DNA of 64,000 nt from Vaginisenegalia massiliensis (GTDB taxonomy: Bacteria > Bacillota > Bacilli > Lactobacillales > Aerococcaceae), in assembly GCF_900604935.1 (NCBI RefSeq), contig NZ_UWPC01000002.1, positions 170,947 to 234,946 on the forward strand, written 5' to 3'. The notes under the pieces are model-generated. The model was not told the origin of the DNA, did no database searches, and worked only from the letters and a program-made list of their open reading frames with translations. Within the stretch, counting starts at the first letter, position 1. Each line of letters begins with the position of its first letter. Made by a program: the position numbers and the translations under genes. Of this stretch, positions 17,130-26,873 are shown in pieces.

Positions 17130-18401
17130 TTCCTACACCAATTAATGGAGGAGTAGCAGCGGATGCCAATACAGTTTACCCACTGTATACAAAGGTACAA
17201 GGAACAGCTGCCAATTTTGCTAATAATGTAGTGGCAAGTCCAATACCGAATGGTTTAACTGCTGATGAACTCCAAGCTGGAGTATTAAAGGCAATTTATA
17301 ATGGATTAAACAATCAAAATACTAATAAGGAGTTACAAACGGCCTTAGGTTTAAGCGATCAACAAATGAGAGATGCAACACAAGCTGCTGTTTGGTACTT
17401 TACAGACGGTCTAACTTATACTCAGGCTTCTCAAACAAACCACGTTTTTATTGATGGAAATGGCATTGTCGCATATAAATTATTAACCGGCCAATACGAT
17501 GCTTCTACTGCGCAATTTGAATCTTTAGTGAAAGATATTCCAGCACAAGCTACACTTGATCTATTTAAATATACAGTTCCTTCTGGACAAGTTGATGAAG
17601 CTTATCAAAACTTAGTTGGAGCTAAATTCGTCGATGCCGTTACAGGTGAAGTGATTACAACCACTTCTGACTCAACGACTACAACGGAAACAACGACCAC
17701 AACAGAATCTACAACAACAACAGAAACAACGACCACAACTGAAACGACTACCACAACAATAGAAGTGACAGTTAATATTTCAAAAGTCGATGCGGCTAAT
17801 AGTCAAGAATTGCCAGGAGCTACTCTTACTTTAACAGGTGATAATGGTTTCTCTGAAACTTGGACGTCTTCAACAACGCCACATGTTGTGACACTACAAC
17901 CAGGTACGTACACATTAACAGAGGATGCTGCGCCAGCCGGATATGAAATTGCTTCTTCTATTACCTTCACAGTAGCTCCAGATGGAAGTGTTGCAGGTGG
18001 TAATACCATTACAATGGTTGACCAATTAAGTGCGACTACTACAACTGAAACAACGACGACTACCGAAGCAACAACGACGACTGAAACTACTACCACAACA
18101 GAAACAACAACAACAACCGTTGCTCCAGAAGCGTCAGTAACAATTTCGAAAGTGGATGCGGCTAATAGTCAAGAATTACCAGGTGCGTCATTAACATTAA
18201 CAGGTGATAATGGATTTAGTGTGTCTTGGGTTTCTTCAAGTACTCCATATAACGTGACTTTACAACCAGGTACTTATACTTTAGTTGAAACCTTGGCACC
18301 AATTGGTTACGATCTTGCATCATCAATTACTTTCACGGTATTGCCAGATGGAACTGTTGATAAAGGTAATACCATTACGATGGTTGATGAATTAAGTTCA
18401 A

Positions 18402-18790
18402 CAACGACAACAACAGAAACAACAACGACAACGGAAGTTCCAACGACAACAACAGAAACAACAACGACAACAGAAGCTCCAACGACAACAACAGAAACCA
18501 CAACGACAACGGAAGCTCCAACGACAACAACAGAAACCACAACGACAACGGAAGCTCCAACGACAACAACAGAAACCACAACGACAACGGAAGCTCCAAC
18601 GACAACAACAGAAACAACAACGACAACGGAAGCTCCAACGACAACAACAGAAACCACAACGACAACAGAAGCTCCAACGACAACAACAGAAACCACAACG
18701 ACAACGGAAGCTCCAACGACGACAACTGAAACAACAACGACAACGGAAGCTCCAACGACGACAACTGAAACAACAACGACAACCGTTGCT
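18402..18790 (+). repeat. 39-bp tandem repeats encoding Thr-rich stalk of the adhesin
   Basis: About ten in-frame 39-bp units encoding TTTTETTTTTEAP (first unit with EVP, last with VAP). The 'gaagctcc' landmark recurs every 39 bases from 18473 to 18746. The protein stretch would be an extended, glycosylation-prone stalk. The reverse strand stays open through it purely because of the repeat composition. Shorter Thr/Glu-rich linkers of the same type lie near 17660-17760, 18035-18120 and 19560-19680. Confidence 0.93.
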
Positions 18791-19880
18791 CCAGAGACGA
18801 CAACAACAACCTATGTCGCTCCAAATGATGGTCCAACTAATGCTTCAGTTAAGTTAGTTAAGAAAGATTCACAATCTGGTTCAGCTTTACAAGGCGCTGT
18901 CTTCAGCTTAGAACAAGCTAAGAAACTAGAAGATTCAACATCGAGTGTGGATACAACTGTTGCTTCTGAAACTAGCGCAACTACTTTTGAAGCTGCAACA
19001 GTAGTAGATAATTCAGCTCAAATGGCTGATTTGAAAGCACAATTAGCTGACCTTCAAGCGCAATTAGTTTCAACACCAGCAACTATTACAAGCAATGAAG
19101 TGACTATTTCTACCTTTATTGCTGAACCAGCTGTAACTTCAGAAGATGGTTCAATTATTTCTGAAGCGGTAACTGGTTCAACTGAAATTTCTACACCAGT
19201 TGAAAGTCCAAACCCAGCTTATTCAACTCTTCAAAACCAAATCGTAACTATTCAAGATCAAATTGCTGCTTTAGAAGCTGCAACAACTGTTATTGAAACG
19301 GCAGCAACTTCAATTGCAAGTGAAACAAGTGCAACTGAAACGACAGAACCACAATACGGTCCATATACAACTTACGCATCAGGTTTAGTAACAGATGCTT
19401 CAGGTGTTATTGAAATTAGCGGTTTACCTGATGGTAAATATCGCTTTGTCGAAACAGCAGCACCAGCAGGATACACAGGATCAGCCGTTGTAGAATTCAC
19501 TATCAAAGATGGTGTAGCATCTAATAATGTATTAGTTGTCACTAACGATAAAATTGTTGAAGAAACTACTACAACAGTAGAGGAAACAACAACCACTTCG
19601 GAAGAAACAACAACAACAGAAGAAACTACTACTACTGAGGAATCTACTACGACAACAGTAGAAGATACCACTACTACAGTAGTACCAAGTAAAAAATCAA
19701 GCACACCTTCATCAGGTGGCAGCGGTGGAGCTAACTTACCATCTACTGGTGAAACGGCTCAAAATGCAGTGGTAGCCATTGCATCAACGATGATGGTACT
19801 TGGACTAATCATTGTTTTAAAAAATATATCATCTAAAAAAGCTGAATAAGCCTGATTTAGATTCGATTATTTGAATATTA

Positions 19881-19915
19881 AAGGCCAGATTTCTTTATGA
19901 ATCTGGTCTTTTTTT
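19881..19915 (+). terminator. Intrinsic terminator after the adhesin gene
   Basis: GGCCAGATT-TCTTTATG-AATCTGGTC followed by TTTTTTT. The rest of the 336-base gap to yfhO holds a promoter and no other feature. Confidence 0.88.
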
Positions 19916-20026
19916 AAGCTTCAAATAAAAGGAAAATCGTTCTTATTGAAAAGCATAACTTTCTTGATTAAGCGAGAAGATTAAGAAATGCAACATATTT
20001 TGAATCGGGGAATGAATAGGAGGGAT

Positions 20027-20055
20027 TGTCCCGCGCCTTGTTCCGATGATATAAT
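20027..20055 (+). promoter_or_regulatory. Promoter of yfhO-like gene
   Basis: TTGTCC (20027-20032), 17 bases, TATAAT (20050-20055). The local sequence is unusually GC-rich (CCCGCGCC) for this genome between the two elements. Confidence 0.55.
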
Positions 20056-20185
20056 GAATGTATTAATAGAAATGTTAAACTTGGTAATAATCGAGATTGA
20101 TTTCGCTTTTAGATAGGATAGACGATCTAGAAAGTGAACGCTCAACTTATTGAAATATAGGATTAGGGAAGGATATCAACTAACG

Positions 20186-22861
20186 ATGTGGGAATTTAAT
20201 AAGAAGAAAGTTTATCTAATGGCCTTTATGGCACCGATAATAATTATGCTAGGATCATGGTTTGCTAATGAATATTATCCTTTTGGCTTAAAATCATTGT
20301 TAACCATTGATTTTAATCAGCAGTTTATTGATATGTATTTGTACTTTAGAAAGACAGTTTTTACAGCCGATTTTGCGTCTTTATTTTATTCGTTTTCTAA
20401 GTCACTTGGAGGCAATATGACAGGAACGTGGGCTTACTATATGCTGAGTCCATTTAATTTGTTTTATCTCGTTTTTCCGGTTAAATATGCTTCGATGGCT
20501 ATATTCCTTTCGCTATTAACTCGTTATGGAGCGATTGGTTTGTCCTTTGCTTACTATTTGATTAAACGTCGTGATGGGATGAATAACCCACTATTAGTGA
20601 TTATCTTATCAACGGTATTTGCCTTAAATGGTTTTAGCGTTTCCTATCAAATGGTACCTATTTTCTATGATGCATTATGGCTTTTACCGCTAGTATTGGT
20701 TGCACTGGAAGAAGTCATTGATGGACGTCGGCCTTATCGATATATTTTTATTTTAAGTTTGACCTTGTTTATTCAATTCTATATGGGTTATATGATCTGT
20801 CTCTTTATCGTCATCTATTCTTGTTTCTATTTAGCTTGCAAACAGGGCGAAGAAGAGTGGGAATTCTATGATATATTTAGCCAGCTAGTTCGGATTGGTT
20901 TGTATTCAATCTTGGCTGTAGGTTTGATTAGCTTCTTGTTCTTACCAAACGTAATGAACCTGTTAGACTCCAAAGGGGCTGATGGGGCAAAAATGGTTTT
21001 TGATTGGAAGTTGCAAATTCAACCGCTTGATATCCTAGCTAAGCTCATGTTAGGAGCTTTTGATAACACCTCTTGGCCAGCAGGACCTAATTTACCAAAT
21101 ATCTATGTTGGAACGATTGGTTTGCTTGGTTTGTTATCTTACTTTTTAACTAAAGAAATTAGTCGTCAGCGTAAATGGGCTGCCTTGGGCGTTTTTGTTG
21201 TCTTCTTCTTTTCTATTTGTCATGAATTTACAAGTAAAATCTGGCATATGGGTCAAAATCCAGCGGGCTTCTTTTATCGATTTTCATGGATTATGGTGTG
21301 TTTTATGTTGCTTTTAGCTTTTGATGGTTTAAAAAATTGGGAAAAGAAATCGACTTCTCTAGCATTTGTTCTCTGTTTTGCAGCTTTGTGGTATATTATT
21401 GTGTCGATGAAGACTTTCTCTTTCTTATCTTCTTGGCAGATATGGGTTTCAGTAGGTTTATTGGTTGCATTTGCTTGCCTAATTTATCAATTCAATCAAA
21501 AAGTATGGACCTGGCTTTTGATTTTGGCTATAACATTTGGCGAACTTGGAACGAATGCATATCTCTCGCAAAATCGAATTGTTCACAATAATGCCTATCG
21601 CTTCCAAAATGCCTTGAATGTGATTGATGAAGCCATTGCGCCTATTCGACCACAACAAAAAGAATTTTATCGTATTTCTAAGACCTTCTATCGGAGTAAG
21701 AATGATCCGCTTATGTTCCGTTATCCTGGTCTAACGAACTTTTCTTCAAGTTTAGAGGTAAGTACACGGGAATTATTTGAAAACCTGGGTAACTCAGGGA
21801 TTGATGCGGCCATCTATTATTATGGAACGCCGTTAACAGACGCTTTGTTTGCGGTTAAATATTTTGTCGATAATGATCCTTATACACCTAAGGATACAGA
21901 GGAATCTGATAAGACTTATATTTTCCCATCAGATGTTAATCGTTCTGAAGTAATCAATGATAATCATTTTGTTTCAAGTACTGATCGTTTTTCAACATAT
22001 AAAGTGGGTCAGACGCTCCCTATTGCGTTTGGTATTAATGACCTAACGGCTAAGCTTGAATTGAAAAAGAACGAACCAGTAGAAAATCAGAATAAGATTG
22101 CTCAAGCCATGATTAGTAATAAAGAGGCCTTCTTCACGCCGGTGCCAAATGTTACCTTGCAGTTAGATAATCTAACCAAGCGGGAAGATACTGCTCGTCA
22201 AGTCTTTTACAAGCGCCAAGATGCGAGTCGTCCAGGTAAAATCATCTTTAATTTTAAAGTAAATAATCCTCAACCGATTTACCTAGCTGTACCTAAAGAT
22301 CTATCGACGATTAACAACGACACACGCTTAATCTTAAATCAGCAAGAATTAAAGTATCGTAAGAAATTCGGTTCGACCCAATTATTTAATGTCTGTGCAA
22401 ATCAAGCTGGGCAAAATCTCTCTCTAGAAATTGAAATTAATCGCGATACTGAATTGAACTTAACTGGTTTGCAATTAACGAGTCTCAATTTAGACCATGT
22501 GAATGCTTTAATCCAAGCAAAACAAAAACAAGGTTTACAGCTTGAAAAATGGACCAATAATTCGCTAAAAGGGCAGATTAAAATTAGCGATGATAGTAAG
22601 TGGCTCTATACATCCATTCCATATGACAAAGGTTGGCAGGTAAAAGTGGATGGCAAGACGGTTAAGACTCAAGAGATCTGGTCTAGTCTTTTAGCTTTCC
22701 CAATTAGCGCAGGTCAACATGAGATTAAGATGACTTTCGTCCCTCGCGGCTTTTATTTAGGCCTTGTGGTGAGTCTTGTGGCCTTAGCTTTACTTTTCTT
22801 GTTGCGTTATCTTGAAAAAGAAATGTATGTGACTTATGAAGATTCTGATCCACTTTGGTGA
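20186..22861 (+). CDS. yfhO: YfhO-family polytopic membrane protein
   Basis: A large membrane protein (891 residues from ATG 20186, which follows GGGAAGGAT; a TTG at 20150 would add 12 residues). About 12 hydrophobic segments fill the first ~460 residues, including 'FGLKSLLTIDFNQQFIDMY', and a final segment ('FYLGLVVSLVALALLFLLRY') near the C-terminus; between them is a large extracytoplasmic domain. This is the YfhO (PF09586) layout. Family members belong to the GT-C-like glycosyltransferases, and in Bacillus and Listeria relatives take part in glycosylating teichoic acids. Its position after a Thr-rich adhesin leaves open a role in modifying surface polymers, but it has its own promoter and terminators. 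Confidence 0.85.
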   Translation: MWEFNKKKVYLMAFMAPIIIMLGSWFANEYYPFGLKSLLTIDFNQQFIDMYLYFRKTVFTADFASLFYSFSKSLGGNMTGTWAYYMLSPFNLFYLVFPVKYASMAIFLSLLTRYGAIGLSFAYYLIKRRDGMNNPLLVIILSTVFALNGFSVSYQMVPIFYDALWLLPLVLVALEEVIDGRRPYRYIFILSLTLFIQFYMGYMICLFIVIYSCFYLACKQGEEEWEFYDIFSQLVRIGLYSILAVGLISFLFLPNVMNLLDSKGADGAKMVFDWKLQIQPLDILAKLMLGAFDNTSWPAGPNLPNIYVGTIGLLGLLSYFLTKEISRQRKWAALGVFVVFFFSICHEFTSKIWHMGQNPAGFFYRFSWIMVCFMLLLAFDGLKNWEKKSTSLAFVLCFAALWYIIVSMKTFSFLSSWQIWVSVGLLVAFACLIYQFNQKVWTWLLILAITFGELGTNAYLSQNRIVHNNAYRFQNALNVIDEAIAPIRPQQKEFYRISKTFYRSKNDPLMFRYPGLTNFSSSLEVSTRELFENLGNSGIDAAIYYYGTPLTDALFAVKYFVDNDPYTPKDTEESDKTYIFPSDVNRSEVINDNHFVSSTDRFSTYKVGQTLPIAFGINDLTAKLELKKNEPVENQNKIAQAMISNKEAFFTPVPNVTLQLDNLTKREDTARQVFYKRQDASRPGKIIFNFKVNNPQPIYLAVPKDLSTINNDTRLILNQQELKYRKKFGSTQLFNVCANQAGQNLSLEIEINRDTELNLTGLQLTSLNLDHVNALIQAKQKQGLQLEKWTNNSLKGQIKISDDSKWLYTSIPYDKGWQVKVDGKTVKTQEIWSSLLAFPISAGQHEIKMTFVPRGFYLGLVVSLVALALLFLLRYLEKEMYVTYEDSDPLW

Positions 22862-22900
22862 GGATTCTTTACTTAATTCTGATATTGAATCAATAAAAGG

Positions 22901-22951
22901 CCGAATAATCTATTTTCTTGTTAGGCAGAAAGTAGATTATTCGGTTTCCTT
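22901..22951 (+). terminator. Intrinsic terminator after yfhO-like gene
   Basis: A long stem, CCGAATAATCTA ... TAGATTATTCGG, extended inward by TTTTCT/AGAAAG, followed by TTTCCTTTTG. Confidence 0.82.
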
Positions 22952-23111
22952 TTGTTAATTTTTAGAGTAGGAATAAATGAATAGTTAGTGAAAAGAATGA
23001 GAGAACAGTAAGAATTCGAGAAGAACTTATTATTATAATTGCAAATTATTACGCATAAGTTTATTATGAAAGCGGATGCAAAAGCATCACAAATTAGTTA
23101 GGGGTGTCATT

Positions 23112-24857
23112 ATGAATAAAGGATTAATTAAGTTAACCACAGCTGCAACAATTTTAGCGGTTGGGGCAGGTAGCCTAACACCGATTGTGAAAGCCGAAAC
23201 ACCAAAATTCCAAACGTTAATTGAGAATAAAGGGAAAGCCATCAAGGGAGGACAACTACGCTATGCATTAGTTGGTGATCCTTTCCCAGGAGTCCTAAGC
23301 CCAAGTTTATATGATGCAGATCCAGACGGAAGAATTATTGATTTCTTTAATCCAGGCCTAATTGGTTATGATGAAAACTTCCACATTGATGATTCAGGTT
23401 TTGGTAAAGTTGCCTTCGATAAAGAAAATAAACAAGTGACGATTACCATTCCCAAAGATACTAAATGGGATGACGGACAACCATTAACCATTGACGATGT
23501 GATTCAACCTTACCTTATCATTGGGCACCCAGACTACACAGGTGTGCGCTACAATGAAGCTTTTGCTAACGTGGTAGGTATGGATGAATATCACTCAGGT
23601 AAAGCCAAAGAAATTTCTGGTTTAGAACGGGTCGATGATTATACTTTAAAAATCACGTATAAGAATTTTTCGAATTCTATGACCCAAGCAGGGGGTTCAA
23701 TCTGTAGCTTTATTGAACCTGCTCATATCCTGAAAGATATTCCGGTGAAGGATTTACAAGATAGTGAAGCGGTTCGGAAAAAACCAGTTGGTTTTGGACC
23801 ATTCAAGGTGAAGACGATTGTACCGGGTGAGTCGGTAACTTTAGAAGCTAATGAGTACTATTACAAGGGTAAACCAAAAATGGATTCTCTTGTTATTGAT
23901 GTAGTCAATCAAGATTCAATTGTTCAAGAAATGAAAGCCGGAAATTACGATATCGCGACTTTACCAGCAGATCAATATCAAACATTTAAGGATGCTAAGA
24001 ACTTCAAAGTGGCAGGTAATTTAGCTAATGTCTACACTTACATTGGCTTTATGATGGGTAAATGGGATGCTGAGAACAAAGAAGTGAAGATGGACCCAAA
24101 CAAACCTGTTTCAAATAAAGCGGTTCGTCAAGCCATGGCTTATGCGATTGATACTAAAGCGATGGGTGAAAAATTCTACTTTGGTCTTCGTTTACCAGCT
24201 AACTCACCAATCACACCAAACTTTACGGAATATAATGATAAATCAATCAAACCGTTCAAGTGTGATCCAGAAAAATCTAAACAAATTTTAGCTAAAGCTG
24301 GGTTCAAGGATAAAGACGGTGACGGATTTGTCGAAGATCCAAAAGGCAAACCATTCAAATTAAGTTTTGCTGCTATGCAAGGGGGCGAAACAGCTGAACC
24401 ATTAGCTCAATATTTCGTGGAATCATGGAAACAAATTGGCTTGAATGTTGAATTAACCGACGGTCGTTTATTAGAAATGAATTCATTCTATGATCGTTTA
24501 GATGCGGATGATCCTAAAATCGATGTCTTCCAAGCAGCTATGACAACCGGTGGCGACCCTAATCCAGAAGGACAATTCGGACGTCGCGCTAAATTCAATC
24601 AATCACGTTGGGCAACTGAAGAAAATGATAAGTTGATTGAAGCTATCATGTCAGATAAATCGTTTGAGAAAGATTTCCGTGTTAAAGCTTTCCAAGATTG
24701 GCAAAAATATGTAATGGAAGAATTACCTGTTATCCCTACCTTATATCGTTATGAGTTAACAGCTGTTAACAACCGGGTATCACAATGGGATGTTAAGACA
24801 GGTTCTGATTTACCATTAAGTGAAATTGAATTATTAAGTGATAAACCGATTAAATAA
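23112..24857 (+). CDS. oppA: Oligopeptide ABC transporter substrate-binding protein OppA (paralog 2)
   Basis: Second oppA paralog, 581 residues from ATG 23112 (preceded by TTAGGGGTGTC; the upstream frame to 23076 lacks a good site). The signal peptide ends at 'PIVKA-ETPKF' with no lipobox cysteine. Shared segments with the other two include 'GKAIKGGQLRYALVGDPF', 'DTKWDDGQPLTIDDV', 'GFGPFKVKTIVPGESV' and the C-terminus 'LPLSEIELLSDKPI'. It differs in the likely peptide pocket and has two cysteines ('SICSF', 'FKCDPEK'). Different paralogs may widen the range of peptides taken up through the single OppDFBC (inference). Confidence 0.91.
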   Translation: MNKGLIKLTTAATILAVGAGSLTPIVKAETPKFQTLIENKGKAIKGGQLRYALVGDPFPGVLSPSLYDADPDGRIIDFFNPGLIGYDENFHIDDSGFGKVAFDKENKQVTITIPKDTKWDDGQPLTIDDVIQPYLIIGHPDYTGVRYNEAFANVVGMDEYHSGKAKEISGLERVDDYTLKITYKNFSNSMTQAGGSICSFIEPAHILKDIPVKDLQDSEAVRKKPVGFGPFKVKTIVPGESVTLEANEYYYKGKPKMDSLVIDVVNQDSIVQEMKAGNYDIATLPADQYQTFKDAKNFKVAGNLANVYTYIGFMMGKWDAENKEVKMDPNKPVSNKAVRQAMAYAIDTKAMGEKFYFGLRLPANSPITPNFTEYNDKSIKPFKCDPEKSKQILAKAGFKDKDGDGFVEDPKGKPFKLSFAAMQGGETAEPLAQYFVESWKQIGLNVELTDGRLLEMNSFYDRLDADDPKIDVFQAAMTTGGDPNPEGQFGRRAKFNQSRWATEENDKLIEAIMSDKSFEKDFRVKAFQDWQKYVMEELPVIPTLYRYELTAVNNRVSQWDVKTGSDLPLSEIELLSDKPIK

Positions 24858-24876
24858 TAATCCGTAGTCTATATTA

Positions 24877-24920
24877 AAAAGAGTACATTTAGCCTATCTG
24901 GCTAAATGTACTCTTTTTTT
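24877..24920 (+). terminator. Intrinsic terminator after oppA paralog 2
   Basis: AAAAAGAGTACATTTAGCC, six-base loop, GGCTAAATGTACTCTTTTTTT: about 19 paired bases and a T tail, a very strong stop. Confidence 0.92.
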
Positions 24921-25004
24921 GTGCTGAAGTGGGTGCATAGATCACTAAATAATGAAACTTATGAGAAAATTATGAAAAAATCCTTACATTAAGATAATAA
25001 AATA

Positions 25005-25033
25005 TTGTAAAAGGAATAATTTCGTATTAGAAT
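25005..25033 (+). promoter_or_regulatory. Probable promoter of oppA paralog 3
   Basis: TTGTAA (25005-25010), 17 bases, TAGAAT (25028-25033), 42 bases before the ATG. With a terminator just upstream, paralog 3 appears to be a separate unit. Confidence 0.5.
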
Positions 25034-25074
25034 GTAGACTAACACTAACTCTTTAGCTCAACAGGGGGAATTTT

Positions 25075-26820
25075 ATGAAAAAAACGTTAATCAAATTAAC
25101 AACAGCACTCTTACTTGCATCTAGTGTGGCACTACCAGTTGGCCATGTTTCTGCAGCAGGGGTTAAATTAAATCCAATTGTGACCAATAAAGGTAAAGCC
25201 ATTAAAGGTGGGCAACTGAAGTATGCCTTGGTTGGAGATCCTTTCTCAGGCGTCTTTTCTTCGCTATTATCTGATAATAATCCCGACGCCAACATTATCA
25301 AATTCTTTAATGAAGGCCTCTATGGCTATGATGAAAACTACTTAATCGATGACTCTGGCTTTGCTAAAGTTAAATTCGATAAAGAAAATAAACAAGTAAC
25401 CATCACTATTCCTAGTGATGCTAAGTGGGATGATGGTCAAGCCATCACGATCGATGATGTCATTTACCCTTACTATGTCATTGGTTCAAAAGACTATACG
25501 GGTGTACGTTATAACGAAGATTTTGAAAACGTTGTGGGTATGAAAGAATATCACGAAGGCAAAGCGAAAGAAATTTCTGGCTTAAAACGTGTTGATGACC
25601 ATATACTCACCATTTCTTATCACAAATTCCATAATGGTATGTTGCAAGCAGGTGGGGCAGTATCTAGTTATATCGAACCCAAACACGTGTTAGAAAAAGA
25701 AGACATTGCGAAATTAGAAGATAGTCCATATGTACGCAAGAATCCAGTTGGTTTTGGACCTTTCCGCGTGAAATCGGTGACTCCTGGTGAATCAGTGACT
25801 TTGGAAGCCAACGAATATTATTATAAGGGCAAACCAAAAATCTCTTCAGTTGTAATTGATGTGGTTAATCCTGATGCTATTGCAGCTGAAATGAAAGCTG
25901 GCAACTATGATATCGCAGAAATGCCGACTGACCAATATGATACTTTTAAAACAGGAAAAAACTTTAAGTTAGCTGGTAAAATGGCTGAAGCCTATACCTA
26001 TATTGGTTTTAAATTAGGTAAATGGGATAGCAAGACAGGACAAGTTGTCCCAGATCCAAAGAAAGTATTAGCTAACAAAGCGTTGCGTCAAGCGATGGCA
26101 TATGCGGTGGATAATCAAGCGGTTGGCGAAAAATTCTACTATGGTTTACGTCAAGCGGCTAACTCACCAATCACACCAAACTTTACGGCGTATAACGATA
26201 AGGATTTAAAACCATACGCCTATAATCCAGAAAAAGCTCAACAAATTTTAGCTAAAGCTGGTTTCAAGGATAAAGACGGTGACGGATTTGTTGAAGATCC
26301 TAAAGGCAAATCATTTAAATTAAAATTTGCCTCTATGTCAGGTGGCGAAACAGCCGATGCCCTAGCCCAATACTACATGGAATCATGGAAACAAATTGGC
26401 GTGAATGTTGAATTAACGGATGGTCGTCTTTTAGAGATGAATGCATTCTACGACCGCGTTCAAGCAGACGATCCGAATATTGATATCTTCCAAGCTGCCA
26501 TCGGTATTGGTGGTGACCCAACCCCTACTGGTCAATTCGGACCACATTCTAACTTCAACCATGCTCGCTACGCAAGCAAAGAGAATGATAAGTTGTTAGC
26601 TGAAATTACGTCTGACAAATCATTCGACCACGCTTATCGTCAACAAGCTTATAACAATTGGCAAAAATTCATTATGTCTGAGTTACCAATCATTCCAACT
26701 TTATTCCGCTATGAAGTGTACGCTGTTAATAACCGCGTTTCACAATGGGATATCACAACAGGTAGTGACTTACCACTTTCTGAAATCGAATTGTTGGCTG
26801 ATAAACCAATTAGTAAATAA
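25075..26820 (+). CDS. oppA: Oligopeptide ABC transporter substrate-binding protein OppA (paralog 3)
   Basis: Third oppA paralog, 581 residues, start ATG with CAGGGGGAATTTT upstream. The signal peptide ends 'GHVSA-AGVKL'; again no lipobox cysteine. It shares 'GKAIKGGQLKYALVGDPF', 'VLEKEDIAKLEDSPYVRKNP' with paralog 1 and the 'SPITPNFT' and 'LPLSEIELLADKPI' segments with paralog 2, so it sits between them in similarity. It is adjacent to paralog 2 in tandem and separately terminated. Function as in the other paralogs: capture of extracellular peptides for OppDFBC. Confidence 0.91.
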   Translation: MKKTLIKLTTALLLASSVALPVGHVSAAGVKLNPIVTNKGKAIKGGQLKYALVGDPFSGVFSSLLSDNNPDANIIKFFNEGLYGYDENYLIDDSGFAKVKFDKENKQVTITIPSDAKWDDGQAITIDDVIYPYYVIGSKDYTGVRYNEDFENVVGMKEYHEGKAKEISGLKRVDDHILTISYHKFHNGMLQAGGAVSSYIEPKHVLEKEDIAKLEDSPYVRKNPVGFGPFRVKSVTPGESVTLEANEYYYKGKPKISSVVIDVVNPDAIAAEMKAGNYDIAEMPTDQYDTFKTGKNFKLAGKMAEAYTYIGFKLGKWDSKTGQVVPDPKKVLANKALRQAMAYAVDNQAVGEKFYYGLRQAANSPITPNFTAYNDKDLKPYAYNPEKAQQILAKAGFKDKDGDGFVEDPKGKSFKLKFASMSGGETADALAQYYMESWKQIGVNVELTDGRLLEMNAFYDRVQADDPNIDIFQAAIGIGGDPTPTGQFGPHSNFNHARYASKENDKLLAEITSDKSFDHAYRQQAYNNWQKFIMSELPIIPTLFRYEVYAVNNRVSQWDITTGSDLPLSEIELLADKPISK

Positions 26821-26839
26821 TCGATTTGCAAATTCTAAA

Positions 26840-26873
26840 GGTGTATGTACGCTTGCGTACATACATCTTTTTT
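26840..26873 (+). terminator. Intrinsic terminator after oppA paralog 3
   Basis: GGTGTATGTACGC-TT-GCGTACATACATC followed by TTTTTT. Confidence 0.88.

Larger units (their letters stand above)
16906..19849 (+). pseudogene. LPXTG adhesin with thioester (TQXA) and Cna_B domains, out of frame at a G7 tract (possibly phase-variable)
   Basis: One gene read in two frames: 16906-17145 and about 17120-19849 (the second can also be opened at a GTG, 17231). Removing one G from the run at 17123-17129 joins them into a 980-residue protein. In order it has a signal peptide ('STVEAAGEY'), a thioester domain with the cysteine in 'IVYCFN' and the partner motif 'TQAAVWYFTDG', a Thr-rich linker, two similar Cna_B domains beginning 'ISKVDAANSQELPGA', a long 13-residue repeat linker, a third Cna_B domain split by a coiled-coil insertion, another Thr/Glu linker, and 'LPSTGE' plus membrane anchor. 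Thioester domains covalently bind host proteins. No pilus sortase is adjacent, so it is probably a single-chain wall-anchored adhesin. Confidence 0.88.

Noticed and set aside
18402..18790. Possible CRISPR-like array because of regular repeats
   Set aside because: Units are contiguous 39-bp coding repeats with no unique spacers, and no cas genes are nearby.
17803..19704. Minus-strand ORFs of Val/Ser or Leu repeats opposite the adhesin
   Set aside because: They mirror the ACN-rich threonine linkers on the coding strand and have no binding sites.
17231..19849. Treating the large adhesin ORF as a complete gene starting at GTG 17231
   Set aside because: It would lack a signal peptide and the thioester cysteine, both of which are supplied by the adjacent upstream frame at 16906-17145.
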